Part shown: in pieces, positions 23,801 through 34,887 of the stretch | How the letters are laid out: every line of letters starts with the position of its first letter | Numbering within the stretch: position 1 is the first letter of the stretch | Made by a program: the position numbers and the translations under genes | The notes under the pieces: generated by a model | What the model was told of the DNA's origin: nothing | Seen by the model: only the letters and a program-made list of their open reading frames with translations | Databases searched by the model: none | Assembly (NCBI GenBank): GCA_963969395.1 | Contig: OZ017801.1 | Location: forward strand, 9,801,611-9,865,610 | DNA length: 64,000 nt | Source of the DNA: Pseudoscleropodium purum | Lineage: Eukaryota > Streptophyta > Bryopsida > Hypnales > Brachytheciaceae | Direction of reading: 5' to 3'

Positions 23801-24952
23801 GCACCCAGAGTTTGGTACGAACTTTTCGATCAATTTCTTCTCAGTCAACATTTTACTCACTGCCTATCCGACACCAATGTCTATATTAAGCGCTCTTCCA
23901 ATTTATTCTTATTTATTGGTCTCTATATAGATGACCTTATATTAATTTCAGCTGATTTCAAATATCTCTCAGCTCATAAGGCCATCTTTGCCCAACGGTT
24001 CTCCATGACGGACAACAATGAGATTGAATACATCCTAGGGATCCAAATTCGACGTGATCCTCAGACTAAATCTCTTACTCTTACACAAGATAAGTACATT
24101 TCTGATATACTCCACAAATTCCATATGACAAATTGCACACCAATAGCTACCCCTATGGAAGCAAACATTCGATACTCTCGCTCTCAAGCTGAGAACTTGA
24201 CTCCGGATGAAGCTACTTTTATGGCTTCCGTTCCTTATGCCAATGCCATTGGTAGCCTCCAGTATCTGGTCACCTGTACAAGACCAGACCTAGCCTTTTC
24301 CGTGAACCATCTTGCTCAATTTATGGCCAAACCAGGCCCCACTCATTGGAAGGCACTCAAGCGCATTTTTCGTTACCTGCAGTACACGCGCTCTTGGGGT
24401 CTCACATACCACTGCTTCCCTCCTGGTTCTCCTTCATCTGCCCATCTTAATGGCTGGACTGATGCCGATTGGGCAGGCGACCCGGATACAAGACGATCTA
24501 CTTCTGGCTATATTTGCAAATTCAATGGTAATACTCTTTCTTGGTTTAGTAAGAAGCAACCAGTTGTTGCTCTATCAACTACTGAAGCTGAATATATAGC
24601 TGCAGCTACAGCAACAAAGGAACTCCTTTGGCTTCAGACTTTACTTTCCGAACTAAGCTACCCCGTCACTTTACCAAGCATACTCTACTGTGATAATCAG
24701 TCTTGCATTGCCCTTACCAAGAATCCCAAGTTCCATGAGCATTCCAAGCACATCGACATTAAGTTTCACTTCCTTCGAGAGAAAGTTGAATCTAAATTCA
24801 TCCAGTTCGAATTCACTCCAACTACTGAGATGTGGGCCGACATTCAAACGAAGTCATTACCCAAACCCAAGCATCATGATTGTGCTTCAGCTCAAGGCCT
24901 CAGTGCTTACCCAGATTCACCTTCGCTAACTCAATTGCGGGGGAGCTCCTAA
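20808..24952 (+). pseudogene. Copia gag-pol polyprotein, broken by one frameshift
   Basis: One long frame from ATG 20808. Seen in order: a gag region, a CCHC zinc knuckle (CHYCGIPGHKVPDC), the protease motif LDSGAS, the integrase H-H-C-C zinc finger (HLRLGHL...CLGCTFGKHH) and D-D-E core, the RT start (TKWLFRRK), then RT YIDDL and RNase H (TDADWAGD, TTEAEYIA). Near 23784-23787 one base is missing from a short T run inside the conserved RT stretch. The original frame then runs to a premature stop at 23928-23930, while the remainder of RT and RNase H continues in another frame to TAA at 24950-24952. Allowing for the break, total length is near 1380 residues, normal for copia. Confidence 0.92.
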
Positions 24953-25017
24953 ACGTCCAATTCTTTTTATCGAAGGTCCAATATTCTAAGACTAGTTTCT
25001 TCACCTATCTGATGCAG

Positions 25018-25029
25018 CTGACGGGGGAG
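25018..25029 (+). other. Copia polypurine tract
   Basis: The purine-rich GACGGGGGAG directly before the 3' LTR is the expected plus-strand primer site. Confidence 0.8.
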
Positions 25030-25234
25030 TGTTACGACACGACTTAAATCCTAGTCATCAAGTTAATCAGCTAGCCATAGATAGACTTGTAATACAGACA
25101 CACCGTTACGTTAGATCAGCAGTCACAGCTGTTAGTTACTCAAGAGGCACATCTGTGTGCTATATAAACTCTTGATGTGTTCTGTAATTCTACTTCTTAA
25201 TATACATTATTTTCTTACTTCTCTCATTCGAACA
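25030..25234 (+). repeat. Copia 3' LTR (205 bp)
   Basis: 203 of 205 positions are identical to the 5' LTR. The differences are GATCAGCAG versus GATCAACAG, and CTCATTCG versus CTCGTTCG. Confidence 0.95.
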
Positions 25235-25330
25235 ATTTGTTTTCATGGACTGGATTAGACTGAGGATTGACGGTCCCGGAGCACCGCCAGGAGTCTTAGA
25301 AAGCTTTTACATCTGTGGGCAAATTCCAGG

Positions 25331-25500
25331 GAAGCTTCTCCATGTTTGAATCTCTTGTTTGTCCCATCCGTTCGTTTGGCCTACGAAATTTACGTGCAAG
25401 GAAGCTTTCTCCGTGTTTGAATCCCTTGTTCGGGCATGGCCAAGAGTTTCAACGAAGTTACAGCTGTGGAAATCCTAGAGAAGCTTTTTCATGTTTTTTG
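25331..25500 (+). repeat. Three imperfect direct repeats
   Basis: GGAAGCTTCTCCATGTTTGA at 25330 recurs as GGAAGCTTTCTCCGTGTTTG at 25400 and as AGAAGCTTTTTCATGTTTTT near 25479, at spacings of about 70 and 79 bp. It directly follows the Copia insertion. Confidence 0.55.
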
Positions 25501-28268
25501 AATTTTTTATTTTTGCTTTTAATCTTTTCAATGTGTGTGCCATCCATCCGTAACGCTATTTTCCATTTCAACCAATGGTAAGCATGGTAAGCATGATCCT
25601 AGTTTGTAAAAGCAATAAGAATCTTCATCATTGTTTATCTAATAAACTATTTGTAGAAAAGAAAAATAGTAGTTTTGGTGGAGTTTATAGCCCTCCAAAA
25701 TTGCAACTTTTGCCATCTTAAAAGAATATTTGTGGGGTTTGTGCATTAGGATAGAGCTAGTTAAAATGGCAACCATTGGTCGTGCTCTTTCAAGGTAGCC
25801 AAAGATATAAATTATCAAAGTGGGATTCCAATGGGAACCCTAGACCATTTTCTTCATTCATGTCCAGGGCCATATAATTTGAGAATTATAGGTGTACATA
25901 TTTCTAAGATTGGTTTGAAGTATAGTATTGGGAGATATTTCTAAGATTGGTTTAGAGTAATTGCAAGAAAAGGTGTCCATTTATTGTAGTGTTTTGCCAA
26001 AACTGTAGTTTCTATGTTCAATACTTCAAGTATTATGAGTACTACAAAACTAAACAATCTCAACCGTTGATAAAAAAAATCAACGACTAAGAATATCGTT
26101 TTGAGTTCTATGAGTACTTGTAGTACAAAAATATTATTGTTTGAAAAAAAAAGATTGTCAAAAAAAATAGATATAATGAGGTATAAATTAATAATAAATA
26201 AAAAATTAGAAACAAAAAAAATCTAAAAATTGGCCATTTGTGAAGACTTTATAGTAATCAGATTTCATCAATAAAATGATGCCAAAACCATCTTCATTGT
26301 TTAGAAGTGCGCACTCAAGGGACCCCTATTCACATGCATGTAGATGATAGAAAATAATATTTTTTTAAGATCTTTTTGGTGGGCACATACCTCTCTAGTG
26401 TTGGAATATTCCACTAAAATTTAAGCTCTACATCATTAATTATGGATACTCCATAATACTAAAAAACCCTAAACTACAAAGTGTAACAAATTAGCTAAAT
26501 TGGAATTTAATTTTTTTTTTTAAATTGGAAATTTCTGAAAGATAAGAATTCTCTTCATCAACAAGTTGGTCATCCTCAATAAAAAAAATTCAAGTACATC
26601 GACTTTATTCTCCAAATGTTATGGCTAAACTAAACTCCGCAACTCAAAGTGTAACAAAAAATAGTACCACCCTTTCTTGCAACTACCCTTTAGAATATAG
26701 TATTGGGAATGAGTGCTCTTATACATGATAATTTTACCACATATATATTGGTCTACCAACTATACAACTACAATCGTAGATCAATGCCTCCATATGGGAT
26801 GAACTAGAAGTTGCACTAGAACAAGAGTAGTGAGTGACCTATGATATTCTTGAAATAACTATAACTTCTTGAATCATTGCAAGAAACACATTTTGTTTTT
26901 GTCTCAAAATAGCCTATTTCAATGAGAACTGTGACTTTCATCAAAGTCATTTTTTTTTTAAAAGAGAGATGGAAAATGCTAAAAAAAATAATAATTTAAT
27001 GTTTGATTTTGAGAGAATAGTAAAAAAATTCAAAAAATTCAAATAAAAATTGAAACGTTTTTCTAACCCAAAGATGCTCCTTCTTGGGGGGAAAATTGCA
27101 CAATTTAGATAGTATACTTTGAATATTTGTGGAAGATGAACAATTTATTATTCTTTTTAAATCTCTTTATAGGTTTGTGTAACTTTAGATAAACTTGCAT
27201 CTTCCAATTTTGTCCTTTAAACTTTCATTTTAGAGTTGAAAGTAATACTCTCCTCCCCCTCCCCCCCTCCAAAAAAAATGGCAAAGGTAGACATTCAATT
27301 TGGAAGGTTTAAAAATAGTAAAATAATTTTTTTTAAATAAAAAAATTACTCAATGTCTACAATTCCTACATATACTTTTATTTTAAATTTCATACAAAAT
27401 TGACATTATGAAATAAAATTTATGAGCAAAAATCTATATATCCAAGGCTAAGGGGACAAAATAAAGGACAAGTGTTTCTTGCAATCACTTTCTTGACAAA
27501 CCTAGGGAATAAAGTCAAGGAGTTGGTTTAGCTTAATCAATAAAAGCTACGATATTAGCAAATTATCAAAGATTGTATTAATTGGTGCATGAACAATACA
27601 AGCAAATTTTTCATGATAAAAACGCTTTCCACATGGCACCTCAATAGCCATTTCCTTAAATCTCCTTTCTTTATCACCTTAGCTAGAACTTGTTTCATCC
27701 ATTTTCTCATTCACGGTAGAAATGGATGGTCATAATACACTAGTAGTCATTTATATAAATGGCTTGTCCAAAATGACTTCAAAGCCTCAAATTGTTCTGC
27801 AATCATTCTTTGCAATCATTTATATCCCCAATTTCTTTTAGTGAAGAGAATTATGGGATAAAATAAGTGAATTTTATTGTTTGAACTTTAAGCATTGTTG
27901 ATAAATCCAATGTAGTATAATTATGATTTTATTCAATGGGAGTTAGTTGTGTTCTTATCAATATAGTCTCATAGAAGAAGAGAAAATTATTTATTCTTCA
28001 ATTTTCTTGAAGGACGTGATGGATATCAACAATGTTAGTATGTGAGTATGTGAGCTTTGAGCATATATATAAGTAGATATACTACAACCATTGAGGGTGT
28101 TTATAATATAAACATCTATAATATAGGTATTTATATTATAGTTAGACCATAATCATAAAAGGTTTCTATAATATAGACACCTATAATTTAGGTGTATAGT
28201 CTTCTAAGCTCATGTGTTCATGCTCCTAGGCTCACATAATAGCAACTCTCTTGTAGATACTAACCGCT
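25501..28268. other. AT-rich intergenic DNA
   Basis: No gene. Contains a polypyrimidine run (CTCC/CCCCCTCC) near 27250 and a copy of a dispersed repeat at about 26385-26500. Stem-like TATAATATAG/TATTATAG repeats lie near 28090-28190. Confidence 0.6.
26385..26500 (+). repeat. Dispersed repeat family R5, copy a
   Basis: The order ACATCATTAATTATGGATAC, ATACTAAAAAACCCTAAAC, CAAAGTGTAACAAATTAGC recurs in reverse complement at about 45385-45480 with scattered differences. No coding potential. Confidence 0.5.
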
Positions 28269-29508
28269 TACTATAAGAATCTTGTGTTTTTTGCCTTCTT
28301 TTGCTCTAACACAACTTGTTTTTTTGTATGTCACTGCGTTTTTCACTAAACACATGCAGTGGCGTAAATTGAGAGTGATGTTTTTTGGAGACATGGTCAT
28401 AGAATGTGCAGAATGTAGGAATATCATTTTTGACACACGTTTTTTTTTTCATGTCCAAAATAGCGCCTTGTGTTTTTTTGTAACATCTAAAAAAACGCGC
28501 TTGTGCCATGTCAACAAATAGATCCATTTTGACTATGGATAAGTTAATAAAATTCCTACATTTTGTAATAAAATGTTGACTATATGTAAAAAATTTAGGG
28601 GAGGGGTAGCCACGTGGCATACTTTGCAAAAAAAAAGAAATAGATGGATGAGTACCATGGATGAAAAGATCTGACCTTTATACAAGTAAGGTGGTAGGAA
28701 GTGAAACAATCCATATTGGATATCTTAGACAACATGATCTCGATGTCAAAAACAACATTGAGATGCTTAAAACAACATCAGCATGTCTAAATGAACATCT
28801 TGATGTTTGAAACAACGTCGAAAAGTACAATGGCCAAGTTTCTATATTATAGTTATCCCATATCTTTTGTCTTACCATGGACAAAGAATAGATATAAATA
28901 TAATCTTTGTAATCTTCATCCTTACTAATTTTTAATGAAGGAATTTCTTCAGTTTGCCATCATAATTTCTCTTGATGGTAGATGGTAAGTTTTCTTTAAT
29001 TCTTAGTGAATTCTACAATTTTTCTTGTTGTTTTTATTTTAATTTTTAATTTATTTTAACTAATTATTTTTTGTTGATTTTGTCCTACATGTATGATACA
29101 CACGAATAGATGTTTCAAAAAACATTTAATTTGATGTTTCAAAAAGTAGCATTAAATTTTTCAAGTTGACACGTTGACCACGACAAATTCTTTGTGGGTC
29201 CACATTTGATTTATAAGGAGTCCATGTCACCAAACATGTCACAGATGAAAAAGGTGTCCTATGTAGCGCTACCCACTAAAAAAGGCTTATGTCGCAATGG
29301 CTGCTTCTTGACATGTCATGCATTGGGGATGCCCTTCTACACTTGTTCTTCTCATGTTTAACCAAAAACAAGCTACATTAAGGCATGTTTTTGTCTATGT
29401 TTTTTGTCTATCAGTTATAACACATTTTTTTAGACATCATAGTTGACACGAAGTCACGTTTTTCGGCATTAGTTTTGATATTTCAAAAATCCCTATTTTC
29501 TTATAGTG
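28269..29508. mobile_element. Candidate CACTA-like element (about 1.24 kb)
   Basis: The left end TACTATAAGAA and right end (reverse complement) CACTATAAGAA match over 10 of 11 bases, as in CACTA (CMC) transposons. Flanking triplets are GCT and CCT, so the expected 3-bp duplication is imperfect. Both subterminal regions are rich in GTGTTTTTTG-type motifs, as in CACTA subterminal repeats. No transposase is encoded. Its right end touches the R2 repeat that begins at about 29512. Confidence 0.45.
28739..28820 (+). repeat. 21-bp tandem array, about 3.9 units
   Basis: Units of the type GATGYTNAAAACAACATC repeat every 21 bp (28739, 28760, 28781, 28802). It is short, diverged and lies inside the CACTA-like candidate. 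Confidence 0.55.
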
Positions 29509-29511
29509 CCT

Positions 29512-30432
29512 TAAGTTCTTTGACTGTGTTTTCCCTCAAAACACTCAAAAACTGCCATTTCTAGTACAAGTGCCAAGATTTTAAAAAAAAAACTTCTATT
29601 GACATATGTAAATGCAAAATCTTGTATTACAATAATTTGAAAACAAGTGGTAAAAATTTCACAAATTTCCACTACATGAATTGCAAGATGTAAGCATTCA
29701 AATTCACTAATAAAAATCATTTTTTGGACCTTGTAAAAAATAGGGAAATTGCATTTCACAAGCTCACTTTTATATTACAAAATGTTCAAAATGGTGGTTC
29801 TTCTTTGGATTATATTTCCTAGACAAGTTGTCTACATGTTAAAAAATTTTCAAATCATTTGGAATTGTACAACATATAGGAAAAAATAGTAAGCAGAAAA
29901 AAATAGAGAATGATTCAAAACATTAGATTGTTAAGAAATTAATTATAAAATTGGAAAATGCCAATCCCAATGTTGTAATGTTGTAATAAACAATCTACAT
30001 ACTATGATTTTTTTTTTTTCAAAAAATATTGAAAATGGAATTGAATAAAAGACTTCAAAGATTATTTTAGAGTAGAGAATTCACAATTGCCTACAAACTA
30101 AAACTCCTCATAACTTTTGACTTAGTGATCAAAATGGAATGATTCAAAGTTTTCCACGTATATATAAATCTAGAAAACTAATTTCAAATTTTTTTTTTTG
30201 AAAAAAAGAAAAATTTCTGATCTTCCTAGACTACTCAAGTTGAAAAACAAAAAACATATTACACAATAGCTTTTTACTCATATTCCCAAATGTCATGAAA
30301 TTTAGTATACATGAAAGATGTTCTCCATCCACACCTTCTACTAAAATTTCAGCCTTAATTATGAAAATTTCTAGTCACAAGTCCTTCCCCAAATTGCTAT
30401 GTTGCTAAAAATAGTAAGCTAGTCTTTAGGGG
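29512..30432 (-). repeat. Repeat R2, inverted copy
   Basis: The reverse complement aligns over its whole length with 30571-32112 and 36360-37640. Landmarks are a segment ending ACCCCTAAAGACTAG, a heavily conserved stretch around GTTATATATACGTGGAAAG, CAAATCATTTGG..TTGTACAACATATAG, and TTGCAAGATGTAAGCATTC. It forms an inverted pair with the next copy, separated by about 138 bp. Confidence 0.75.
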
Positions 30433-30444
30433 GCTAAGTGTTCA

Positions 30445-30573
30445 ATGAATGATAAAGAATTCATCTATGTAGGACAAAAGTGTAGATGTTCATCCTAAAA
30501 ATTTTGTGTGAAAAGGGAAGGTCTTGTACAATAGGTTGACCTCAAATGATTGCTCTTGATGTTTTTTTAACCC
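30445..30573 (+). repeat. Dispersed repeat family R1, copy d
   Basis: R1 core GGACAAAAGTGTAGATGTTC followed by AAAAGGGAAGGTCTTGTACA and a T-run. It fills nearly the whole spacer between the two inverted R2 copies. Confidence 0.7.
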
Positions 30574-32112
30574 CTAAAAGACTAGCATGTGTTTTTTGGC
30601 TACATAGTAAGTTTGGGCAAGTATGTGTGATTGGAGATTTTCATATTTTTAGCTTAAATTTTAATAGAAGGTGAGGATGAAGAATATCTTTCATTTGCAA
30701 TGAATTCCATGGAATTTGGAAATATGGGTCAAAAATTATGGCCTCATATGTTACTCCTTTAGTCTCAAAATAAATTCAAGGGTTTCCAAATATACTTGTC
30801 TCAAAGTTAAATTTGAAATTGACTCTCTACAACTTAATAGACAATAACTAAAGCTAGATCGAACATCTTGAAATAAAATAATCCATAGATACCACGCTCC
30901 AAATATTATATAGCAATTCAATCCCTACAAAAAGAATCAAAATGCAACCTCTAACCAACCAAAGGTGAAGAATTCAACCCAAAACTATACAAAAACTACT
31001 ACTAACAAATTACTTTTTGAAAATATCCTAGAGTTGAATTACAAGCCATTGTTGGAATTGAAAACAAGGGACGCCAATGAACGTTACTACACCAACATTG
31101 CTTAGAGAATGATCAAAAGTAATACAATTAGAGCAATTTCAAAAAGGGAAAAAATTTGTCAATTTTGTTGTCTATTTTCAACATGCATCACTTTACTATT
31201 GATTTCTATTCTTTCACACTTACTGGGGTTTAGTAGAAGCTACAATAACTACACAAATTTCTAAAAATAGGAACAATTTATATGTCAATCTTGTCATTTC
31301 TAGGAAATCCCTTATTTATTTCAAGACAAAGGGAATGCCACTAATTTTTTTTTAGATGGGCAATTCGAGCATATTAGAAAAAAACAGTTTTTTCAAAAAC
31401 AAAAATCTGAATTTGGTTTTCTAGAGTTATATATACGTGGAAAGCTTTGGATCATTCTATTTTCATCAATGAATCAAGAGTTATGAGATTTTTTTTATTT
31501 GCAAATAATTATGGATTTTCTACTCTAAAATAAACTTTGAAGTCCTTTATCTTATCAATTTTCAATATTTTTGGAAAAAATTAAATTGTAGGATGTAGAT
31601 TGTTTATTACAACATCTCAACCATTTTGATTGTCATTTTTCAATTTTATAATTTAATTCTTATTAATTTAATATTTTCAATCATTCTCTACTATTGTCTA
31701 GTACTATTTCTAGTATTGTCTAGTATTGTTTCTAGTACTTAACAAATTTTGTCTATATGTTGTACAATTCCAAATGATCAAAAAATTTCAAGCATGTTGA
31801 CAACTTGTCTAGGAAAAAGTTTTCAAAGAAGCACCACCATTTGGGACATTTTTTCTTAGAAAAGTGAGCTTGTAAAGTATAGCTGCCCTGATTTTTGCAA
31901 GGGCCAAGAAAATGATTTCAATAAATTTGAATGCTTATATCTTGCAATCCATGTAGTGGAAATTTCTAAAATTTTTACCACATGTTTTCAATTTACCATA
32001 CTACAAGATCTTATAGTTACATGTGTCAAAAAAAAATTCAAAAATTTGTTACTTGTTTTTAGAAATGGAAGTTTTTGAGCTTTTTTTGTAAAAATATAGT
32101 CATGATACTTTA
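30571..32112 (+). repeat. Repeat R2, direct copy interrupted by a MITE
   Basis: R2 sequence runs 30571-30753 and resumes at 31342-32112; the 588 bp between is the TA-flanked element at 30754-31341. The uninterrupted arrangement in the third copy (36360 onward) shows the pre-insertion sequence. Confidence 0.75.
30754..31341. mobile_element. Stowaway-like MITE inside R2 (about 588 bp)
   Basis: Left end CTCCTTTAGTCTCAAAATAA and right end (reverse complement) TCCCTTTGTCTTGAAATAAA match closely, and both resemble the Stowaway consensus CTCCCTCCGTCCC. TA lies on each side (30752-30753 and 31342-31343). The third R2 copy gives an empty site. The exact left end could be 5 bp further out at another TA. 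No transposase is encoded. Confidence 0.75.
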
Positions 32113-32247
32113 GGGGTTAAACATATGATGTAGGGGACTATAAAAGATAAATGATTTCCATGATGCCTAATCCATCCTTCTAAAATTAATCCTAAAGGCT
32201 TTGACATCTATAATGTAGATGATGTAAGATTTAACAAACCATTACGG

Positions 32248-32705
32248 TCAAAAGAACCTTCATGGACACATTGGGAATGATTTCATCACATGTTTTTTCA
32301 ATAAATGAAATTTGGGCCACAATAAACGTCTTAAGTGATGATAATGGAGTGATTAATGACTACTATATGAAGCTACAACTTTTGTGCTAAAATTCATAGC
32401 AAGAATGGGGGATTTTAGGCCTTCATATTATGACTAAGAAAATATCGTGATTGCTTTAATTGAGTAAAATGAGCATTATGGATATACTTTTTGTTGGTTT
32501 GAGGGTAGTCTAGAGACTCTTTTGAGTAGCTCACTTTGAAAACTCATAATAAATCCATACTTTGTCAAAAAAATATAATTTCAATTGCTTTCACTATTTC
32601 TCACACTTGTATTTTTATGTAGGAAAAAATTTAAAAATTTTCAACAATAGTAGGAGGGCAAACTCCTAATTTTGACCACAATGGGCTATTCTACCATACA
32701 TATGA
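32248..32705 (+). repeat. Dispersed repeat family R6, copy B
   Basis: Matches copy A (560-1030): CCATTACGGTCAAAAGAACC, TTCAATAAATGAAATTTGGG, ATGATAATGGAGTGATTAAT, TATACTTTTTGTTGGTTTG, AGGAGGGCAAACTCCTAATT. Confidence 0.7.
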
Positions 32706-33924
32706 CATGCATTATGAACATCTTGTAGGCACACTTGATATTTTATCTATCTTTTTGTAGGAATTGTTGGAGAAGTTCTTACCCATATAGTCCGCATTAG
32801 ATAGCCTTAGTGAAGTGCTGCATTATTTATAAACAATTTAAATGTTTCATTACGTCAAGAATTCTCAAAAATTTGCATTGTCCAAACATTGTGTAATATT
32901 GTTTAAATGGCATATTTGACAATGACTCAACAATGCAATGCTAGAGCTTTGAATTTATAAATGATGTGAAATTCAGAAAATATGCCTTTGTATTTATTGA
33001 CTTTGTTTTTTGGACAAAGACTATGGCATGACTCTCACGTCGGCTATGGTTTTTGAATTTAAGTTTTCAAATCCTATTTACAATTGCATTCACACTACAC
33101 AATGTTGTTAGGATTTGGTTAGAAGACGGGCTAACTAGTTAGACCTCCCCCGTTTTTTGTCCAATTGTTTGGATGGAGGGGGTTCGATTTATTTATTTTT
33201 AAATTTAAATTTAAAATATATTTTTAAATATATTTTAGGGCTTGAGTATTATTGATTCAATGTTTTCTTTATTTAATTTTCCTTCTATCTACTATCAATA
33301 AACTAATATTGTTCATCACCTCAGCGAAAGCCTTATGGTCATCTAGTTCTTGTTAATATTTCTTTTTAAAATGCACCTTCACTTGCATGTCATTCTGCAA
33401 CTAGTGGCAAAAAAAATATATACCATCTTGGATATGGGAAGATTTGTAGAGCATTCTCCACTCGTTCTTTGTAGAAGCATGGCAATGGCAAGTCCCATGT
33501 AGGTCCCTCCAAATAACCTTGGAAACTTCTCCTTCAATGCTAACAAACACTTTCCACATTATCCCTTGACATTATTTTTGTGGGCATAGTATTTCTTGGC
33601 TCTCACACAACATTTTCTTCAATTTTCCTGTACCCTCACCAAGTGAGCCAACAAAAATTCTAACAACATAATCATGTGGCATGACTTAGCCAATGAGGGA
33701 GCAAAAAAAGAATAGAGTCAACTAAAAATAATTGTCTTCATGATAAATCAATGGTTGTCTACTTTGTAAAAGCTTCAATTATAGCATGACAAGGTTCTAG
33801 AGAACTTCCAAATTGTGCTTACATGAAGAGGCGCCATCCTCTATTACACATTTTCTTAGAACTCGGTCTAATTAAAAGAGGCAATGTTGCACCCTCTTTT
33901 TGAAGTGGCCATGTAAAAGTAGAA
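32706..33924. other. AT-rich intergenic DNA between two R6 copies
   Basis: No gene was recognised. The minus strand at about 33400-33700 has some coding-like phrases but with stops, possibly a decayed transposon piece. Confidence 0.45.
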
Positions 33925-34405
33925 CAATCTATTATGGTTAAAAGGCCCATTTTGGTTACAAGTCTAGAGAATAACCCATTACAATTCGTTTTTCAATAAA
34001 TGAGATTTGGACCACAATCAATGTATTAAGTGATAGTAATGGAGTAATTAATTAGTGCCTACAATAGGAACTTCCACCTTTTGAATGTAAATTTATTGCA
34101 AGAAACGACTTTTTGAAGCATTCATATTATGGCCATGTTAAAGAGTATTGTGACTACTTTAAGTGAGTGAGATGACCATTGTAGATACACTTTTTGTTGG
34201 TTTTGGATTAGTGGAGAGACTCTTTTGGACCATGATGGGACAACACTTTTCAAAAACTCCTAACAAATCCATACTCTGGTGGAAAATTAAATTTCAATAG
34301 CTCTTGCCATTTTTCACATGTGTCTTCCATGCGGGATTTTAAAAAATTAGCAATGACACAAGGGCAAACTCCTAATTTTGCCCATGATGGGTTGTAACAC
34401 CATAC
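33925..34405 (+). repeat. Dispersed repeat family R6, copy C
   Basis: Matches copies A and B: TTCAATAAATGAGATTTGGA, GATAGTAATGGAGTAATTAA, GATACACTTTTTGTTGGTTT, AGGGCAAACTCCTAATTTTG. Confidence 0.7.
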
Positions 34406-34887
34406 TATGTGCACATTGAGGTTGCTTTTAGTAAATCGGGAAAAAGTAGAACTAGGGCTTTTTTTTCATTTTTATAAAGTGCCAAAGTGGTGATATAAAA
34501 TATTATATTGGTGCTCCAAATTTCAACATTCATTTACACCTTTGATAGAAAATATCACATTAGTACAAATCAATGTCCATAATTCTCTTTTCATCGACAA
34601 TCTAGCGATTTCATCCAAGATAATTTTAATTTGAAGTTTTCTAGCAAAAAACTTCATAGTTTATTGCCATTTTTAAACCAAATTACTTTTTTCTAATGCA
34701 ATCTCGTACAATAATTCCAAAAAATGCCCACGGTATAATTATACAATGTTTATGAGCAAGGCTTGTCCACTTCTTTGGAGATGCTACAAAGTTCACTTAG
34801 TACCCACTCTTGTATTCACTTTGCTACATGAGTTGGTGCTGCGCTCATTGTGTTGAAAGTGTCTCTAATTGCAAGTTAACAGTTAGT

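Larger units (their letters stand above)
20121..25234 (+). mobile_element. Ty1/copia LTR retrotransposon, complete and recent
   Basis: A complete 5114-bp element on the plus strand flanked by the 5-bp target duplication ATTTG (20116-20120 and 25235-25239). It has 205-bp LTRs, a plant tRNA-Met primer site directly after the 5' LTR, one gag-pol frame in the order gag, protease, integrase, RT, RNase H (copia order), and a purine-rich tract before the 3' LTR. The two LTRs differ at two positions out of 205, so insertion was recent. Pol has a one-base frameshift in reverse transcriptase, so this copy is probably not autonomous. It belongs to the small-LTR copia elements; lineage was not determined. 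Confidence 0.95.

Noticed and set aside
28739..28820. Possible CRISPR-like array
   Set aside because: The units are directly adjacent and diverged with no spacers; this is a plant nuclear sequence, and it is an ordinary short tandem repeat.
33120..33200. C-run and G-run resembling an inverted repeat
   Set aside because: CCTCCCCC and GGAGGGGG do not align as an extended stem, and no element boundaries were found.
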